Positions 1 to 10,187 of a stretch of DNA of 64,000 nucleotides are shown here, piece after piece; position 1 is the first letter of the stretch; each line of letters starts with the position of its first letter. The notes beneath the pieces were generated by a model that searched no databases, had not been told where the DNA came from, and saw only the letters and a list, made by a program, of their open reading frames with translations. A program made the translations under genes and the position numbers. The DNA is from [Phialemoniopsis] sp. UDSM-2020 (taxonomy: Eukaryota > Ascomycota > Sordariomycetes > Thyridiales > Thyridiaceae), in assembly GCA_018873225.1 (NCBI GenBank), contig JAEILZ010000002.1, positions 682,001 through 746,000 on the forward strand, given 5' to 3'.

Positions 1-212
1 TGGTCACGCGTGGGGAAGATGTTCCACGACAGGATCGCCGTGGCCGACTTGAGCAGCTCCTTGTCGACATCCTCGGGCAAGGACTTGTCGTACACCTTGT
101 TACCGATCGGTGCGACCTTGATGCCGGGGCTGACGGTGTCGAGGGTTGCGCGGAATTCCTCAATGGGAATGTAGGGCATGAGAATGAGGAGGACATCCTT
201 TTGTTGAGACAT
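1..212 (-). CDS. D-isomer-specific 2-hydroxyacid dehydrogenase-like protein, N-terminal fragment
   Basis: The first 70 codons of a gene that runs off the left edge; the start is the ATG at 212. The peptide begins MSQQKDVLLILMPYIP and continues with a pattern (LLPYIP, then a predicted alpha/beta half ending SWNIFPTRD) resembling the substrate-binding N-terminal lobe of fungal phosphoglycerate/2-hydroxyacid dehydrogenases. These NAD-dependent enzymes interconvert 2-oxo and D-2-hydroxy acids. The nucleotide-binding lobe (GxGxxG) lies outside the window, so the family call rests on weak N-terminal resemblance. No intron is seen in this part. Confidence 0.5.
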   Translation of the reverse strand, partial: MSQQKDVLLILMPYIPIEEFRATLDTVSPGIKVAPIGNKVYDKSLPEDVDKELLKSATAILSWNIFPTRD

Positions 213-745
213 CTTGCTGAAGGACGGCTGTAAGCCGATGAGAACGATGAGTGTGGCACGGGTTCGGGGTTATAGTAAGTTACTTTGTCCACGGTCGCGT
301 GTGTGCGGAGGGATGTGACGTTGATGTGGTCCGGGGCCGGAGGAGGAACGTCGGGAGGCGGCTCAAGCTTTTGAGGGGTTTGTCGGGTCTCAAGCAAGAG
401 TCACAGTAACCCCACAGCGGCCAAGAAAGAAGTGCTCAATTCCGAGTTTAGCAGTTTATCCCGCGCGGGCACGCCAGCGATAACAATGTTTATCTCATCG
501 CTTCTGCGCTCGATTGGTTATTTAGATAAACATGGTCGCCAGACTGAGGAGACGGCGCCCTCTGGGAACATAGCACTAAGCCCAAAAGCGCCTAAACGTC
601 TCCATTTGGAGGCGGCCATGGGTGTTCGGTTCCGCCCGAGATGATTCACAATCGGAACGCAACTCCGGCAAGGGTCCTAAACGCTGTGACAATAATCGCT
701 ATCGATGAATTCAATGGATTCTACTTTTGTAATCCTATGCAGATC
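213..745. other. Intergenic region, promoter of the left-edge gene
   Basis: Holds the upstream region of the left-edge gene and the 3' flank of the MFS gene. Short frames here lack codon structure. No RNA gene or repeat seen. Confidence 0.5.
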
Positions 746-2291
746 CTAGACCTTCGCCCACATCTTTCCGCGACTTAAGTACATCCTCGCCGCGATATAG
801 AACCCAGACCCGGCAAAGAGCATTGCGCCCGTAAACGCCTGCAGCTTGTAGTACTCGCCCCCGTCGGCCGACACCAGCGCGCCGCCGATCGGACCGCCGG
901 CAAGCGACGCCACCGCTACAAACAAGTTCATGCTGCCCGTCCGGGATCCCACCTCGCGGATATCGGAGATCTGCGCCACGATGGCCGGCGTCAGCGACGT
1001 GAAGGCGCCCGAGTTGTAGCCGAATAGCGCCGCAAACACGAAAGCCGCGGCCTCACCGCGCGTCGGCAGCCATACGCCCAGGACCATGACGCCCGTCAAC
1101 GCGGCCGCCGTCAGCGACAGATTGAAGTTCCCGCACCGGTCGGCCGCCCAGCCCATGCTGACGCGGCCGAACGCGCTGCCAGCGTTGAACACCGAGGCCA
1201 GCGCGCTCGCCAAGATGGGCCGCATGCCGATGTAGGACCCGTAGGCAATCAGAAAAGTGATGACGACGAAGATGCCGAGCGCGAAGAAGAGCGACGCCGT
1301 GGCCGTGAGGACGAACTCTGGGTCGCCGAACGGCCGGACGAACGACATGAGGGCGAAGCCGCGCGGGTGCGGCGGGATGCGGGACTTCACCGTCAGGTTG
1401 ACGAACACGAGAAGGCCGAGGAAGATGAAGGCGCAGACGCGCATGGTCCAGCCGAAGCCGATGGTCGGCATGAGACGCTCGACCATGAGCGGGAGGATGA
1501 CTCCCGCGAGGCTGGACCCGGCGGCCGTGATGCCCATGGCCACGGCGCGGCGCTGCTCGAACCACGTCGCCACGCAGCTGAAGCTCGGGTAGAGGATCAT
1601 GCTCGAGCCGATGGGGCTGCAAAAGCCCTGCGCGAGGACAATCTGGTAGTATTCTGTCGAGATGGAGGCCATCATGATGCCAAACACGTGCATGAAGGAG
1701 CCGAGAAGGAGGAGGTACCGAGGACCATAATTATCGAAGAGTCGCCCGACGATAGGACCCTGCGGCTTGTTAGGGGGCGCATTCGGTTTGGCAGACGCCA
1801 GGTCCGACTTACAGAGACGGATATCATGCATCCCATCAGCCCGGGGATCCATGCCACGGTACTCGGACTGTAATTGCTAAGCTGATGGGTCTGATAATAT
1901 GCCTGGAAAACACCCGAGCCTGCATTTCATATAGGTTAGCTGCGAAGTCCTCTGTGGCGATCCCATATCAAATAGGTGACTCACAATTGGTCCATCCGAA
2001 GCTGGTGAAGAGTCCGCACGCGGCTCCGGAAACGACTAGCCAGGCACGCAGTCCGCCGTCGGGATATTTGCCAATATCTGGCAGAGGCTCGTTCGAAACG
2101 CGTTCGTCGAATACGGCGCTCGGCCTCCTGTACTCTTCATCGCTAGACGTCTCCGACTCGGTGGCGATGTCGGACGGCGGGTAGTGCTGGGGCGCTTCGG
2201 TCTTGGTATTCTGGGGTGGCATCGCCGCTCTCTCGGCCGCCGAGCCCGGGACAGAGCCAATCGGCGGTTCCTTTTCCGCCTCCATTATCAT
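746..2291 (-). CDS. MFS monocarboxylate transporter-like protein (MCT/Mch family)
   Basis: Three exons join cleanly: 2291-1985, 1919-1813 and 1759-746, with GTGAGT...GCAG and GTAAGT...GCAG introns, giving 475 aa. An acidic, Ser-rich cytosolic N-terminus of about 75 residues is followed by the hallmark start of TM1, DGGLRAWLVVSGAACGLF and FGWTNCSGVFQAYYQTHQ. The segment GPIVGRLFDNYGPRYLLLLG is the loop 2/3 MFS motif. About 12 membrane helices can be read. Proteins of this type move monocarboxylates, riboflavin or small organic acids across the plasma membrane; the substrate cannot be told from sequence. Without splicing, the first and last exons look like separate frames. Confidence 0.88.
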
Positions 2292-3088
2292 GTTGATGTG
2301 ATATATGATGAACCTCCTCCCGGGCCAACGACTCTTAGATCAGAATCGAGAGGAGGGTTCTTAATATGTTGAACAAGCTCAAGATGAGTCACAGACAAAC
2401 ATGCCATGCACGGATCTCTCCCAACCCACGTCTGGGAAGGAAATACCTGGTCCTTTAGTGACTCGGGAAATTCAAAAATAAAAAATGGAAAGGACCCCGT
2501 TACCGGCCCTCAAGCCGCAGGTGGAGACGGAAGCGCTAAGCCAGAACAGTCGCGAAATGGAGAACAATTATGGAGATGGTCGGCCGAAGAGGGTCAAACT
2601 CATTACGTACAGGCGCGCCCTTGTTCCTCGCTTCAACCTTCTTTCGTGGGGCCCAATGACTCTTTAAGTAGGTCCAACCTGCCAACTCGGCCGAGTTTCT
2701 TGATGCCATTGTAGACTGAAGGGCGTTGCATCAAGGTACATGATCGGTTGGCAGCGGCAAATAAAGGCTACACAGGGTCTCGGCGACTGTCTGCAACCAG
2801 TTTTATAGCATTCAAGCTCTGTTATTGCGGCTGTTGCGGATGAGTTCCAGTCAGTCCATCCCGCGGACAGAAGGAGCATTAACGCTTCATGGAAACTTTC
2901 GTCGAGCAGCTGCTGAATTGGAAAGCCGACGACCAAGATTGTCAATTGCGTAACCACATCCAAAACCGCGACAAGGCTTGGCATCTGACAAACACCCTCA
3001 TCTACCAATCTGGCACATTGTTTGTAGACTTGCAAATGCAAGAGGGTCGACTTTTCCCATTGAGTATCTAGGCCTGTATGGCTGCAAG
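2292..3088. other. Intergenic region upstream of the MFS gene
   Basis: About 0.8 kb between two minus-strand genes: 5' flank of the MFS gene and 3' flank of the sirtuin fusion. I see no convincing gene, RNA or repeat. Confidence 0.5.
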
Positions 3089-4858
3089 CTATGCACAAAG
3101 AGCAGGTATGACAGCCTTGATGTCTCCATCAATATATGTGGCGGACCCAGCTTCTTCGAATTCGATCGGAACCACCGCATCGAGTCCCAGTCCAACCCTG
3201 ATCAATCTAGTCTTCCCTCCAGAGCGCTCTACGAGATCCTCGTTTGGCCACTTCAGCACACCCGGCGTTGAGTTCCCAGCGCCCAATTCCAAGATGACCA
3301 CATTCTTCCCCGCATTCCGTCTCTTGAACTCCCTCCACCGCTTCTCGCCAGAAGCAAATGGTCGCTCGTTGAACCAGTCCCCCGCCCGAACGCAGATATG
3401 CATAGCGCCTCCGCAATACTGGCAGAGCGGTACCTTGTCGACAGAAGTCAGATGTTGTGTATCCGGATCTAGGAAGGGAGTCGCAGCGTCCAGAAACGGG
3501 GCCGTTGGAAAAGTTGCGTCTGGCCGGCAATTCGCCAGACATTGGAGGACGGCATACGTCCCCTGTGGAGTTGACAGCTTCTCAGCACTCCAGCCATTTG
3601 CGAGGAACAGTCCATCTGCATTCGATGTCCTGACATGCACGTCGGCCTTCTGGTTCTGAAGCCAATGAATCAAGGTTTGGTAAAGTGACGACTTTGGCCA
3701 GGACCTGATCATGTTCAGATGTGTGAAGTAGTAGCTCCACCGGTCTTGTTCCGATGGCCAGTCTGAGAAACCAAAGACGCTGTATAAAGATGTAAGACCG
3801 TACTTGAGGAAGCCCGGGAAATTCTTGGCAAACAGCGTCGTGGAGGTATAATCCAACCCATCGGAACCCGAGAGCCCTGCGCCAGCACTCACGAGCATTG
3901 CATCCGCGGAGCTGAGCCAGCTGCGAGCAAGCTGTAGTGATGATGGCGTGCTGAGCGAATTCAATCCCGTAGTCGAGTCGTATGAAGTAGTAATGCCAAG
4001 TGTCCTTTGATAAGCATTCGTGTCGGTCTCCGTAAAAGTTGTGAATATCACATCTGTAATGGTCGAATCACGCCCAGCCAGCCAGTTTGTTGTCACCCGC
4101 ACCGCGATCTCTGCAGCTTCGGGCGAGGGAAAGGCGAACAGGCCGGTAGAGACACAGCAAAGCGCAATTGCCTTTCTTGAGCCTGACATTGGTAACGCCT
4201 CTGCTTGCTGCAGAATGGAAGTATAACAATCCTTGAGCTGTTGTCTCTCTGTGGCGGTGGGTTTTGCTCCACGGTGAAGCTGAGGTCCGACGGTATGTAT
4301 CACATATGGCGCTGCTAAATGGTAACCTCTTGTCACAGTAGCATCTCCAGGTGCTAACTTAGATGCACGTTGCGACATGAATTCGTAGCATGCTTGCCGG
4401 AGTCCGGGCCCAGCCCAAGAGTGTATGACATTGTCGATGCAGCGATGGCTTGGCTGAAAGCAGCCCAGCATCTGGGAATTGGCAGCGTTCGTTATCGCGG
4501 TGACGCCTGATAGTGTGGTAATATCGCCTTGCCACAAGATTAGCTTGGTCTTTTTCTGCTTGCTGGCCGAGGTGACTATGCGGACAAGTCGAAGGGCCTC
4601 GACCGAGTGCAAAAGCCGATGGGAGTGGAGATGATGGAATATGTTGTCGATGCTACCCTGAACTTCGAGCGGCAGCGGAGACTCCGGTGATCGCATACAA
4701 AGCAATTGCCGTATCAATAGCAAGTGGGTTGATGTGGGGAAGTCTTCGAAGGAATGAAGGTAGTGGTTCCGCTGGTGATGACTTTGCAGCGCTTTACTTT
4801 CACCGATCAAGTGATGCAAGGCAACTTTGATCGCTCGTGAGACTTCCATCGGTGGCAA
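3089..4858 (-). CDS. Zinc-type macrodomain fused to class M sirtuin (SirTM)
   Basis: A single exon of 589 aa with two catalytic modules. Residues ~105-285 are a macrodomain: QGDIT at 110-114, NAANS at 124-128, the zinc signature GCFQPSHRCIDN (C133, H138, C140) and the late STGLFAFP loop. Residues ~305-589 are a sirtuin: SAGAGLSGSDGLDY for NAD binding (324-337), TSNADGLF (411-418) and PQG at 431-433 where ordinary sirtuins have catalytic HG. Zinc ligands C440/C444 and C479/C482 are likely, and a GAGNSTPGVLKWP stretch follows. From the literature, SirTM proteins are mono-ADP-ribosyltransferases rather than deacylases, and the macrodomain removes or reads the mark; fungal fusions are known. Here the histidine position reads Gln. 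About 100 N-terminal residues are unassigned. Confidence 0.9.
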   Translation of the reverse strand: MPPMEVSRAIKVALHHLIGESKALQSHHQRNHYLHSFEDFPTSTHLLLIRQLLCMRSPESPLPLEVQGSIDNIFHHLHSHRLLHSVEALRLVRIVTSASKQKKTKLILWQGDITTLSGVTAITNAANSQMLGCFQPSHRCIDNVIHSWAGPGLRQACYEFMSQRASKLAPGDATVTRGYHLAAPYVIHTVGPQLHRGAKPTATERQQLKDCYTSILQQAEALPMSGSRKAIALCCVSTGLFAFPSPEAAEIAVRVTTNWLAGRDSTITDVIFTTFTETDTNAYQRTLGITTSYDSTTGLNSLSTPSSLQLARSWLSSADAMLVSAGAGLSGSDGLDYTSTTLFAKNFPGFLKYGLTSLYSVFGFSDWPSEQDRWSYYFTHLNMIRSWPKSSLYQTLIHWLQNQKADVHVRTSNADGLFLANGWSAEKLSTPQGTYAVLQCLANCRPDATFPTAPFLDAATPFLDPDTQHLTSVDKVPLCQYCGGAMHICVRAGDWFNERPFASGEKRWREFKRRNAGKNVVILELGAGNSTPGVLKWPNEDLVERSGGKTRLIRVGLGLDAVVPIEFEEAGSATYIDGDIKAVIPALCA

Positions 4859-5086
4859 TTACTCAAAAGATTAGTAGATAGTGAGAGAATACAGAAGTGG
4901 CTTGCCAAATTGACAGAGTATCTTGAAATTCTTCAAGGTGACGGCTTTCAACTTATGAAAAGATGCTGTTTCACCCAGTCGGCCATCCCACACCTAGTTT
5001 AGTCATCGCCCGTGAGGTTACCCCGAATCAGAATTGAGTCCTGCAACGAATTATCGATCTACTGCTACCAATTTCAAAATGGCCTT

Positions 5087-7100
5087 CTAGGACTTTCGGA
5101 CCCTTTCCCTCACCCTCATCGGCAGGCCACCTTTGATTCCCTAGAGAACAGCATTAGTGGTGGTGCTAGGACAGTCGAAGATAGGAGAACTCACCATATT
5201 CATGGCTGCAAGTGGCTCGTATGTCTTGCTGTCGTCCGACAGGATGACATCAAAGCGCTGAAGGATAGCAGTGGTAATGGAAATGCCCTCGTATGTGGCG
5301 AGAGCACGTCCCAGACAGCTTCGAGGACCGGCGTTCCATGAGTGATACTCTGGAGGCATAGGCATCAGTCACACGAGCAATACTATCTTGTGTCTTGGTC
5401 TCTGATGTAACTCACTGAACGGGCTGTAGGAGACGCTTTCGCCATTCTCCTTGAACCACCGGTACGGGTCGAAGACGGTGGCGTCGTCTCCCCAAACTTC
5501 AGGCATCCGTGAGAGGACGTAGTTGTGATAGCTGACAATGTCTCCCCTGTTTCAAGCGCAAGTTAGAGGGAAATCATACTTCCAGAGAGCATCGGGTTTC
5601 CTACTTCTTGACATGGCGTGGAGGCATATTGAGCTCCGGCACTGCTGGCAGGATATCGTCGTGCGCAGCCTCCATTTGGCCCGCTGGTGAGACGGTGTCC
5701 AGACGAGCAGTTTCATCCCACATTGCATTCGTGAACTTGAGTTTCTACAACATGGTCAGCATCATGCACCCGGAAAAGTGAAGGGGTCCGAAGAATTTTA
5801 ACGTACCGAAGTGTCTGAGTAGCCGAGGAAGGTGTCCGCGAAGCCGGCATCTGCCGCCTCAGTTCGCATCTTGTTGACGGCGTCGAGATGTCGGTTATCT
5901 TGGTGATGGATCTCTTTGATGTACCACGAAGTACTGTACGCGGTGGTGTCCCCTGAAAACGTGGCGTTAATGTGAGTCTAAACGCATGGAGAGGAGTGAT
6001 GACTTACGACCAGCTACAAGGAACCCAAATATCATCCCGCTGAGTCGGTACACATCGGTCGTGGACTGGATGAAGAGGTCGAGGATGTCGACTCCATCCT
6101 CTGGGTTGTACTTATAACCTTCCTTCATCGCATTTAGCCGCTTGTTGATGATGTACTCAACCTTCTCATAAAACATTTCCACGGCCTTGCTTGTGATCTT
6201 GTCCTCGCCAGACAGTTTTTCAGTCAGCTTCCACACGGGATCACGCCTTCTGCGATCAAACACTAGATTTCGATACCGTTAGCTCACCGTTGTGTTTAAA
6301 GGAGATTGGAAAACGTACAGCCGGTAGCCTGGTCAAATGATTTGACATATTCTGGTAAAGACTCGAGACACTTTGGATCGTCGGACATGACGTCGAGTGC
6401 AAGCTGATCTTCATGGAACGCAAGGCGAAGGAACAGACAGAACAAGAAGCGACTCATAAGCTCTTGAAAATCAAACTCCTTGTCCTCCTTGGCAAGGTTC
6501 GAGAGCAATCGCATCAGAATATCCAGCCAATGGTGCAGCGACTTGGTGATGTGGTTCTCAAAGTTCTGTTTGCTGAATGCCCGGGTCGCCGCCTTACGCT
6601 GCACCGACCATTCTTGGCCGTCCGTGATGAAGATGCTGCCCCGGTGCAGGGTGCTGAAAGCGTTCTTGGCGAATGCTCCGCGGATATAGTTCTTGTGATT
6701 GTGCTTCTGGATGTGCTCGAGGTATGTCGGGTGGTTGATTACGTGCAGCCGGAAGAAAGGAATGGTTATCTCGTATGCAGGGCCGTAGCGCTGGTATAGA
6801 GAATACCATGCCGTGCAGCTCGCAGCTCCGTTGGTCTTGAGCTCCTTGGCGTTGCCCATGAACGCTTCTCCCTTGGGACCCGGGATCCAGCTCGAATTTC
6901 GAGACGAAGAGGTCCAGAAGGCTCTGTTGCGGTATGTCCAGCATATGCCTAGAATGATGGTCAACATGCAATACTGTATCTCAGACATTCGCAGAGCACT
7001 TACCCAAGGCAGCAACAAGGGCAACCAGTGCAGTACATCCCAGCAGTGATGTTGCTGGGAATTGCGAGAGCAGTCCTTGTCCCTTGAGTAGAACAGTCAT
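5087..7100 (-). CDS. Cytochrome P450 monooxygenase
   Basis: Eight exons: 7100-7004, 6948-6319, 6262-6008, 5952-5807, 5744-5605, 5546-5416, 5349-5195 and 5140-5087. Every junction is GT-AG and the product is 535 aa. A hydrophobic N-terminal anchor (LLGCTALVALVAALGICW) suggests ER attachment. Visible motifs are WIPGPKGEAFMGN after the anchor, I-helix AGRGDTTAYSTSW, K-helix ETAR (ExxR) and the heme loop WNAGPRSCLG with C478 as the thiolate ligand. The usual Phe of the heme motif is Trp. The pattern loosely resembles fatty-acid or alkane hydroxylase P450s, but the substrate is unknown. It is transcribed divergently from the permease at 8173. Confidence 0.9.
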
Positions 7101-8172
7101 GATGGCTATCGTGCTTGGTCAGAAGGTTACGATGTCCTGATCCAGCCTGCCTGTTCTTCAAAGTGCGTAGAGCGATGATGATCTCGAAGTCATCCCTTGG
7201 TTTAGCGCGGAATCGAGAGTGACGGAACCCGGGGATGATTCCTCGCCTTTATGCCTTCACAATGCGCGAAATATCCGCCCGCTTTGTTCGTAGATTGACC
7301 TGTATCTAGGAAGAACAGACAGACATGTGATGGCCCGAGAGATCGGAGGTCAGTGATGAGTGGAGAAGCCCGCGCCTCCGCACTGGCGCGCCCGCTCGAT
7401 GCCCCGCGATCCGTAAGCTTTATTTCCGTTCGCGCCATGTGACATCACCTGTCGGACAAAGCCTGACCAATGCCATCCCTCCAATTAAAGATGCGGTTCC
7501 ATTAGACAAGCCCGTGATCGGAACACCACTCCTTGGAATGAATGAGAGTACATTGTCACATAATGGCGGCGGCCTCTGGTCAAGAGGTAACAATGATATG
7601 CTTTTCGAAGGTAGAAGATAGTAGTTGACGTGTAGATAGACATGGTCAGTATGATTAGCTCAATGCTTAGCAAGACAAGCCTGCATGTGTGGTACCAAAT
7701 ACACCTAGACGTCCCTGTCTACTGTCTTCTGCTAACCAGCCAGCTCGTGATCCATCCAGACTAAAACAGCTTGTTTCAACTAACAATCGGGCGTGGACCA
7801 CGCAATTGCCTCCATTGCAAGGCCGCTCGCCATCCCGACTGCCATCCCGACTCCGATTCCGACTCCGCTTCCGACCCTAACGAGAGCCCGCCCGCTCCAC
7901 CGCCCAGTCGCGTCTAACACTTCCCCGCGCTCAACTCCACAGTCTAATCTTCTGGGGAACCGGGGGAATATGGCTTGCCAGGTTTCTTCTCCTCATCATC
8001 ATGAGAACTAGGCTCACGGAGCTAGTTCAAGGGGAAAAACTCACCGACTAGGCATTCTGGAGCTATCCTGCAACCAGCCATCGGATACTTAAAGACCGTA
8101 TGCTGCTGTATCTCCCATTGATCTACGAGCACGATCAACTTTGGTTTCATACACTTTGAGCCTTTTACAAAG
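7101..8172. promoter_or_regulatory. Shared divergent promoter region (P450 / permease)
   Basis: A 1.07-kb gap between two divergent genes that must carry both promoters. It holds a 12-bp tandem repeat (separate entry). No other gene or RNA is apparent, and no binding site could be assigned with confidence. Confidence 0.4.
7829..7876 (+). repeat. 12-bp minisatellite, four units
   Basis: Two identical GCCATCCCGACT units are followed by two degenerate units, CCGATTCCGACT and CCGCTTCCGACC. It lies about 300 bp upstream of the permease start. Confidence 0.85.
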
Positions 8173-9752
8173 ATGGATTCATCCCAGAAAGACCCTGCCC
8201 TCGGCAACGCATTTGCCGCCGAGGTCGAGAGTGCTGAGAAACACAGCAGAATGCCTCCCACTATGCAGTCACGCAGCCCCGAAGAGATTCTCACCCTGGA
8301 GAAGCGACTGGTCCGCAAGATTGACCTACGCCTAATGCCAGCAGTCATCATCATGTACTTGCTCAACTACATTGACCGCAACAACATCGCTTCGGCAAGA
8401 CTAGGTGGTTTGGAGTCAGATCTCAACCTCCAAGGGGCGCAGTACCAGACTTGTGAGTCCATGGCTATCCTTAACACCCTGCTTTAGTACCCATGCTAAT
8501 GTCAAAATCAGGCGTTTCGATCTTATTCGTCGGCTACATCCTCATGCAAGTTCCAAGCAACATGCTACTCAACAAGATCGGAAAGCCGTCCTACTATCTC
8601 CCTGGCGTCATGATGGTCTGGGGAGCGGTGTCTACGCTGACGGCGGCGACTCAGAATTTTGGCGGGCTTTTGGTCTGCCGGTTCTTCCTCGGCTTTGTCG
8701 AAGCGCCTTACTTCCCCGGCTGTCTGTTCTACCTGAGCACTTGGTACACACGAAAGGAGCTTGCTTTGAGGAGCGCTCTGCTGTACTCCGGGTCCACCAT
8801 CGCCGGCGCCTTTGCCGGTCTTATCGCTGCTGGAGTGGTCGGTGGTCTTGATGGGGCTCGCGGTCTCAGGGCTTGGCGATGGCTCTTTATCATCGAGGGC
8901 ACAATCACCATCGCCATTGCGCTCATTGCCATTCCCTTCCTGCCTGACTTCCCCAAGAACACCAAGTGGCTGACAGAAGAGGAGAAGGAGTACGCTATTT
9001 GGCGACTCGAAGACGAAGCCGGCCGCGAGGACCGTGATGACGGTGCCGAGCAAAAACTGTGGACCGGCCTCGTTCTTGCTCTAAAGGACGTCAAGACCTG
9101 GGTTCTGGTAAGTAAAGTGACTCTCTTGGCATCAGTGACTAGTGGCTGACTTTCCCAGATGTTCCTCATTTTCTTCATCATCTTCGCTGCGTCCATCACA
9201 AACTTCTTCCCCTCGGTCGTACAGACACTCGGCTACAATAGCGTCACCTCCCTCTTCTTAACCGTTCCACCTTATGCTCTGGCAACCATCATGGGCTGTC
9301 TCAATGCTTGGCACTCGGACCGGACCTCCGAGCGATTCTATCACATCGTGCTGCCCCTTTGCATCGGTGCCGCGGGCTTCATCATTGCCGCTGCAACCAC
9401 GGCAGTCGCGCCGCGGTACGTGAGCATGATGCTCATGCTCTCCGGACTGTACCCCGGCATGGTGGTCGCATTTGGTTGGATCTCGAACACGCTGACTCGT
9501 CCGCCAGCGAAGCGGGCGGCGGCCATTGCTCTGATCACCGCTTTTGGTAACTCGAGCAGTATCTACGCGAGCTACCTGTTCCAGAGCTTCATGGCGCCTC
9601 GGTACCTGACAGCTATGATTGTCTGCACTGTTTTCACGGTACTTGCCATCTGCTCGGCAATTGTGTTGCGGGTGATACTGATCAGGTTGAATAAAAAGGC
9701 GGATGAAGACGCAGTGGCGTCTGGCGGCAGACCGTTCAAGTTCCTGATCTAA
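8173..9752 (+). CDS. MFS anion:cation symporter, allantoate permease (Dal5-like) family
   Basis: Exons 8173-8452, 8512-9107 and 9159-9752 give 489 aa. The protein has a soluble, charged N-terminus. Then come RKIDLRLMPAVIIMYLLNYIDRNNIASARL, the standard opening of TM1 in this family, FVGYILMQVPSNMLLNKIG, and a cytosolic central loop (FPKNTKWLTEEEKEYAIWRLE). TM 7-12 follow. Family members are plasma-membrane proton symporters for small anionic nutrients such as allantoate, nicotinate, pantothenate or biotin; the actual cargo is not readable. The neighbouring P450 and the Zn2Cys6 regulator could form a small catabolic unit, but that is inference. Confidence 0.9.
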
Positions 9753-10187
9753 AATGTCACATTTGTGTGGATGGTCTACAGGACCAATACACTCTCTTAG
9801 CTATCTCTCTTCCATGCAATTATCTACCTAAGTGGAGTAGGAGAATCATGTCTACCACATCTTCAATGCAACAACATTTTTAACTCCCCAACTCAGCTTC
9901 CGTAACTTAGTTCCTTAGTTTGTAACTCAAGACAGTGATAAGCCAATTCGAGACGTGATTATCCTCAGCTAGATTCCCTAGACCACTGCCCTTCATGGCT
10001 TGCGGAGAAACTATGCGGAGACCACTACAAAGACCCACGAATCCCACTAAAACTAGTCGCTCTAGCCACCTTCATTCAGACCATTTCAATTCTTCCCCGC
10101 ACTTGCACAGCTCGACGCAATTTTCAACTTTTGAAAGTAATTCAATCGTGTCCTTGCACTTCTCAGACACGATAGCGGCCCCGCGAT
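9753..10187. other. Intergenic region between permease and Zn2Cys6 gene
   Basis: 3' flank of the permease and promoter of the regulator. No other element recognised. Confidence 0.5.

Noticed and set aside
1053..1873. Long open frames on both strands overlapping the MFS gene
   Set aside because: Arg/Gly/Ala-rich shadow translations of the GC-rich carrier; no domain of their own.
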